Below are positions 61,394 through 64,000 of a stretch of 64,000 nt of DNA, piece by piece (positions within the stretch are counted from its first letter, which is position 1; each line of letters opens with the position of its first letter). The translations under genes were made by a program, and so were the position numbers. The notes beneath the pieces are model-generated. The model was not told the DNA's origin and ran no database searches. It saw only the letters and a list, made by a program, of their open reading frames with translations. Source of the stretch: a candidate division LCP-89 bacterium B3_LCP (lineage in GTDB: Bacteria; Electryoneota; B3-LCP); contig NJBN01000012.1 of NCBI GenBank assembly GCA_005223185.1, positions 45,835 to 109,834 of the forward strand, read 5' to 3'.

Positions 61394-63523
61394 ATGAAAG
61401 CCACACTCTCAATCCTCATTACTGTAACCACACTACTGTTTACCCATCCACTCCATGCCCAGGATAGTCTGAATGTGACGAAGGTGGGGGAAATCGCTTT
61501 TTGGGATGAAGCTCATGATGTCGTTGTATCTAACGACTACGCATATGTGGCTGATCGTAGTTCCGGCCTGAGGATAGTAGATGTTTCTGATCCATCCAAC
61601 CCATTTGAAACAGGATATTATGATACTCCTGGTAAAGCCTATGCAGTTGTAATAATGAACCAATACGCCTATTTGGCAGATTACGATAGCGGTTTGCGTA
61701 TCGCGAATATCTCCGATCCGTCTAATCCTTATGAAGTAGGTTATTACGATACATTGAATAATGCTCAAGGTGTAGCAGTGTTAGGCGAGTATGCGTACGT
61801 AGCTTGTGGGTATGATGGTCTGCATATAGTGGATGTTTCCGATCCTTCCAGCATCTATGAGGAAGGTTATTGTATAGGACTAGCTGCTGATGTGGCAGTA
61901 ATAGGCGACTACGCTTATGTAGCAAGTGGGAATAGTGGCTTGAGGATAGTTAATATTACAGATCCAGCTAATCCGCATGAAGAGAGCTGTTTCTCTACTC
62001 ATGATTGGGCTGTTGATGTAGCAGTTTTGGGTGGCTATGCCTATGTTACAGATTGCAGTGCTGGTCTGATAGTGGTTAATATTTCTGATCCTTCAAATCC
62101 CTATGAGGAGGGTCGTTATGATACACCAGGTTCTGCATGTGGTGTGACAGTATCGGATGTGTACGCTTACGTGGCTGATTACAATATTGGTTTAAGAATA
62201 GTGGACGTGTCCGATCCCACAGAACCCTATGAAGTAGGGTATTACGACACCCCGGGTTGGGCTCTGAATGTAGTGACATCAGATGGTTACGCCTATGTAG
62301 CCGATCAAGATGCTGGCTTAAGGGTGGTGAATATTTTCGATCCTTACATGCCATATGAGGATGGATATTTTGATACACCGAAATGGTCTAGTGACGTTTT
62401 GGTATTGGATGGCTATGCTTATATCGCGTGTGAAACAGATGGTTTACACATAGTAGATGTTTTTAATCCTTCAAATCCTTTTGAAGTCGGCTATTATGAC
62501 ACGCCTGGTTCTGCTCGCGGTGTAGCGGTATCGGGTGAGTACGCTTACGTGGCAGATCATTATGCAGGTCTTCGCATATTGAACATTACCGATCCTCATA
62601 ATCCCTGTGAAGTGGGTTACTTTCGAGACGATGATCGAAATTGGTTTATTGATGTTGCGTTTTCGCACGGTTATACCTATGCAGCAAATGCTATGTATGG
62701 AGTGCCAGTTATTGATGTTTCGAATCCATCAACACCCTATCTGGAAGGATTTTGTAATACCCCCCAATCAATCCTCGGTGTTGCTGTATTAGGCGACTAT
62801 GTCTATGCAGTCAATGGTTTTTCTCTACTTATGCTAAACGTGATTGATCCCTCCAGTCCCTATGAGGAAGGTTATATCTACACTCCTGGTTGGGCTTGGG
62901 ATCTTGCCGTATCAGAGGATTACGCCTACATTGCGGACGATGCTGGTCTTACAGTAGTGAACATTTCATCCTCATTTCACCCCATTTTAGTGGGCCAATA
63001 TGATACTCCTGGTTCTGCTCGTAATGTGGCTGTGTCCGGCGACTTTGCGTATATAGCGGATTATGATGCCGGCATACGTATAGTAAATGTATCTGATCCA
63101 TCAAATCTCATTGAAGTTGGCTATTACGACACACCAGGTATTACCAAGGGCATTTCAGTAACAAACAGTTTGATTTACATAGCAGATTATTACTATTTCG
63201 GCATATACGACTGTTCCTCAGCTTTGTCAGTAGAAAATGTTCAAGCCTACGAAACACCTGACACCTTTTCCTTATCACCAATCTTCCCCAATCCCTTCAA
63301 CCCCACCACCAAGCTGACTTACCACCTCCCCAAAGCCTCCAGCGTGGAGCTGAACGTTTACGACGTAATCGGCAGCCTGGTGCAAACACTTTCGCACGGC
63401 TGGCATCCGACAGGAGCATACAATATCGCTTTCGATGGTTCTAATCTGCCATCCGGCATCTACTTCGCTCGTTTAACAGCAGGCGACTTCACCCAAACCC
63501 AAAAGCTGGTGTTGATGAAGTAG
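61394..63523 (+). CDS. Secreted LVIVD-repeat protein with C-terminal sorting domain
   Basis: A 709-residue exported protein. ATG 61394 follows GGAGG at 5 nt and opens the signal peptide [23 protein letters not shown]. Thirteen full repeats of about 42 residues and one partial repeat follow. The consensus is A.DVAVSG.YAYVAD...[22 protein letters not shown], the LVIVD family, predicted to form beta-propellers. The last ~85 residues are a sorting domain with [19 protein letters not shown] and QKLVLMK. Repeats are similar but not identical at DNA level. Probably a cell-surface adhesin or scaffold; no catalytic residue is seen. It has its own promoter. Confidence 0.9.
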   Translation: MKATLSILITVTTLLFTHPLHAQDSLNVTKVGEIAFWDEAHDVVVSNDYAYVADRSSGLRIVDVSDPSNPFETGYYDTPGKAYAVVIMNQYAYLADYDSGLRIANISDPSNPYEVGYYDTLNNAQGVAVLGEYAYVACGYDGLHIVDVSDPSSIYEEGYCIGLAADVAVIGDYAYVASGNSGLRIVNITDPANPHEESCFSTHDWAVDVAVLGGYAYVTDCSAGLIVVNISDPSNPYEEGRYDTPGSACGVTVSDVYAYVADYNIGLRIVDVSDPTEPYEVGYYDTPGWALNVVTSDGYAYVADQDAGLRVVNIFDPYMPYEDGYFDTPKWSSDVLVLDGYAYIACETDGLHIVDVFNPSNPFEVGYYDTPGSARGVAVSGEYAYVADHYAGLRILNITDPHNPCEVGYFRDDDRNWFIDVAFSHGYTYAANAMYGVPVIDVSNPSTPYLEGFCNTPQSILGVAVLGDYVYAVNGFSLLMLNVIDPSSPYEEGYIYTPGWAWDLAVSEDYAYIADDAGLTVVNISSSFHPILVGQYDTPGSARNVAVSGDFAYIADYDAGIRIVNVSDPSNLIEVGYYDTPGITKGISVTNSLIYIADYYYFGIYDCSSALSVENVQAYETPDTFSLSPIFPNPFNPTTKLTYHLPKASSVELNVYDVIGSLVQTLSHGWHPTGAYNIAFDGSNLPSGIYFARLTAGDFTQTQKLVLMK

Positions 63524-63716
63524 TCCCGTAGGTTGGATTAAGCATAGCGCAACCCAACATTTGGGTGCCCCACAGCTCTGCTGTGGGATTGTCACCGTCA
63601 TTCCCCCCCAAATGCAAAGCATTTGTCATTCCCGCGAACGCGGGAATCCAGAGAAGCTCAAAGCACAAGCAAATCTTCCCCTTCCACCTCCAGACTCCTG
63701 ATTTCCCACTTTTCCC
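63524..63716. repeat. Cluster of palindromic intergenic repeats (right cluster, first part)
   Basis: No gene is supported here. GTAGGTTGGATT...AACCCAACA (63528-63559), GTGCCCCACAG/CTGTGGGAT (63566-63589), AAATGC-AAA-GCATTT (63610-63624), and ATTCCCGCG-AA-CGCGGGAAT (63628-63647) follow each other directly after the LVIVD gene. Confidence 0.8.
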
Positions 63717-63745
63717 TTGCATTCTCCCAATAATTGTTGTATATT
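63717..63745 (+). promoter_or_regulatory. Putative promoter for a gene beyond the window
   Basis: TTGCAT (63717-63722), 17-nt spacer, TATATT (63740-63745). The -35 box is weaker. No start codon with good SD is seen before the window ends. Confidence 0.5.
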
Positions 63746-63767
63746 ATATACAGGAATCCTCTTGACT

Positions 63768-64000
63768 GTCATCCTGTCCATAGGACTCCTTCGGAGAGCA
63801 CAGCGAAGGATCTCATACCCTTCCATCGTCATTGCGAGGATGGCGAAGCCGGACGAAGCAATCTCACACTTCCTGAATTAGTTACTTACTTACCGGACAC
63901 TTGAGGTATTCAATGTCTGGGGCTTTCCCCAGGGGGAAGGGGAAAGCCCCAGACCCGGATTCACCTGATAAAAAGGTGGCATGATTGCCTCAAATAAATT
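63768..64000. repeat. Cluster of palindromic intergenic repeats (right cluster, second part)
   Basis: GTCATCCTGTCC...GCGAAGGATCTC (63768-63814), CGTCATTGCGAGG...GACGAAGCAATCT (63827-63864), and a perfect 16-bp stem GTCTGGGGCTTTCCCC / GGGGAAAGCCCCAGAC (63915-63930 with 63939-63954). The remaining bases to the edge show no gene. Confidence 0.8.

Noticed and set aside
1-64000. CRISPR arrays, IS elements, prophage and integron attC sites
   Set aside because: No regularly spaced direct repeats, transposase or integrase frames were found; the palindromes near the right end vary in sequence and spacing.

Overview
The window (about 46% G+C by eye) looks like a chromosome segment of an uncultured, probably anaerobic bacterium of the FCB superphylum (relatives of Zixibacteria, Cloacimonadota, Marinimicrobia, Calditrichota and similar). 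Three secreted proteins and one gene remnant end in a PNPFNP-type C-terminal sorting domain. The primary sigma factor is the short (285 aa) Bacteroidetes/Chlorobi type. YbeY has the FCB-style GxxD metal motif. Promoters are unusually uniform: TTGACA-N17-TATATT or close variants occur at eleven sites, always with a 17-nt spacer. No rRNA, tRNA, IS element, prophage or CRISPR array was found.

Layout. 1-8.6 kb: a minus-strand run glcD-like > dapA > dapB > lysC > spoIID-like > GT-C glycosyltransferase > prfB; prfB is cut by the window edge and carries a programmed +1 frameshift. 8.7-11.4 kb: a BatA/vWA membrane protein and gmhA, minus strand. 11.6-14.2 kb: a NodU-family carbamoyltransferase with SxtJ and DUF5989 partners. 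14.4-23.1 kb: degP/htrA, rpoD, a small Arg-rich protein, a DUF2628-like membrane protein, acyl-CoA dehydrogenase, PfkB kinase, SDR, PAS histidine kinase, a lipoprotein and an FmdB zinc ribbon. 23.3-27.8 kb (minus): pdxA > ctpA > thiL > thiD. 28.1-36.6 kb: NUDIX hydrolase, a candidate free-standing ncRNA, phoH, ybeY, a CNNM/CBS protein, a small GT-like protein, a B12-binding/radical SAM protein and rng. 36.7-52.4 kb: a ten-gene operon resembling the E. coli yge/ygf (selenium-linked, anaerobic purine/urate breakdown) cluster. 52.4-64 kb: an AlkP-superfamily membrane enzyme, a large subtilisin-like protease, a decayed gene, two beta-propeller-type surface proteins and dense palindromic repeats.

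The most notable system is the 36.7-52.4 kb operon. One promoter and one terminator bracket two molybdenum hydroxylases, a DPD-like PreT-PreA fusion, SsnA, YgeY, YgeW and two fold-type-II PLP enzymes. The PLP enzymes sit where enteric clusters have the diaminopropionate lyase YgeX. No hydantoinase, carbamate kinase, XdhC or transporter lies in the operon. It may be a variant route that takes xanthine or urate through ureido-amino-acid intermediates to carbamoyl phosphate and a 2-oxo acid.

Other points worth attention are the ~260-nt candidate RNA before phoH, REP-like palindromes read in frame inside sorting domains, a secreted-protein gene reduced to its two ends, and a long structured leader before the 59-kb propeller gene.
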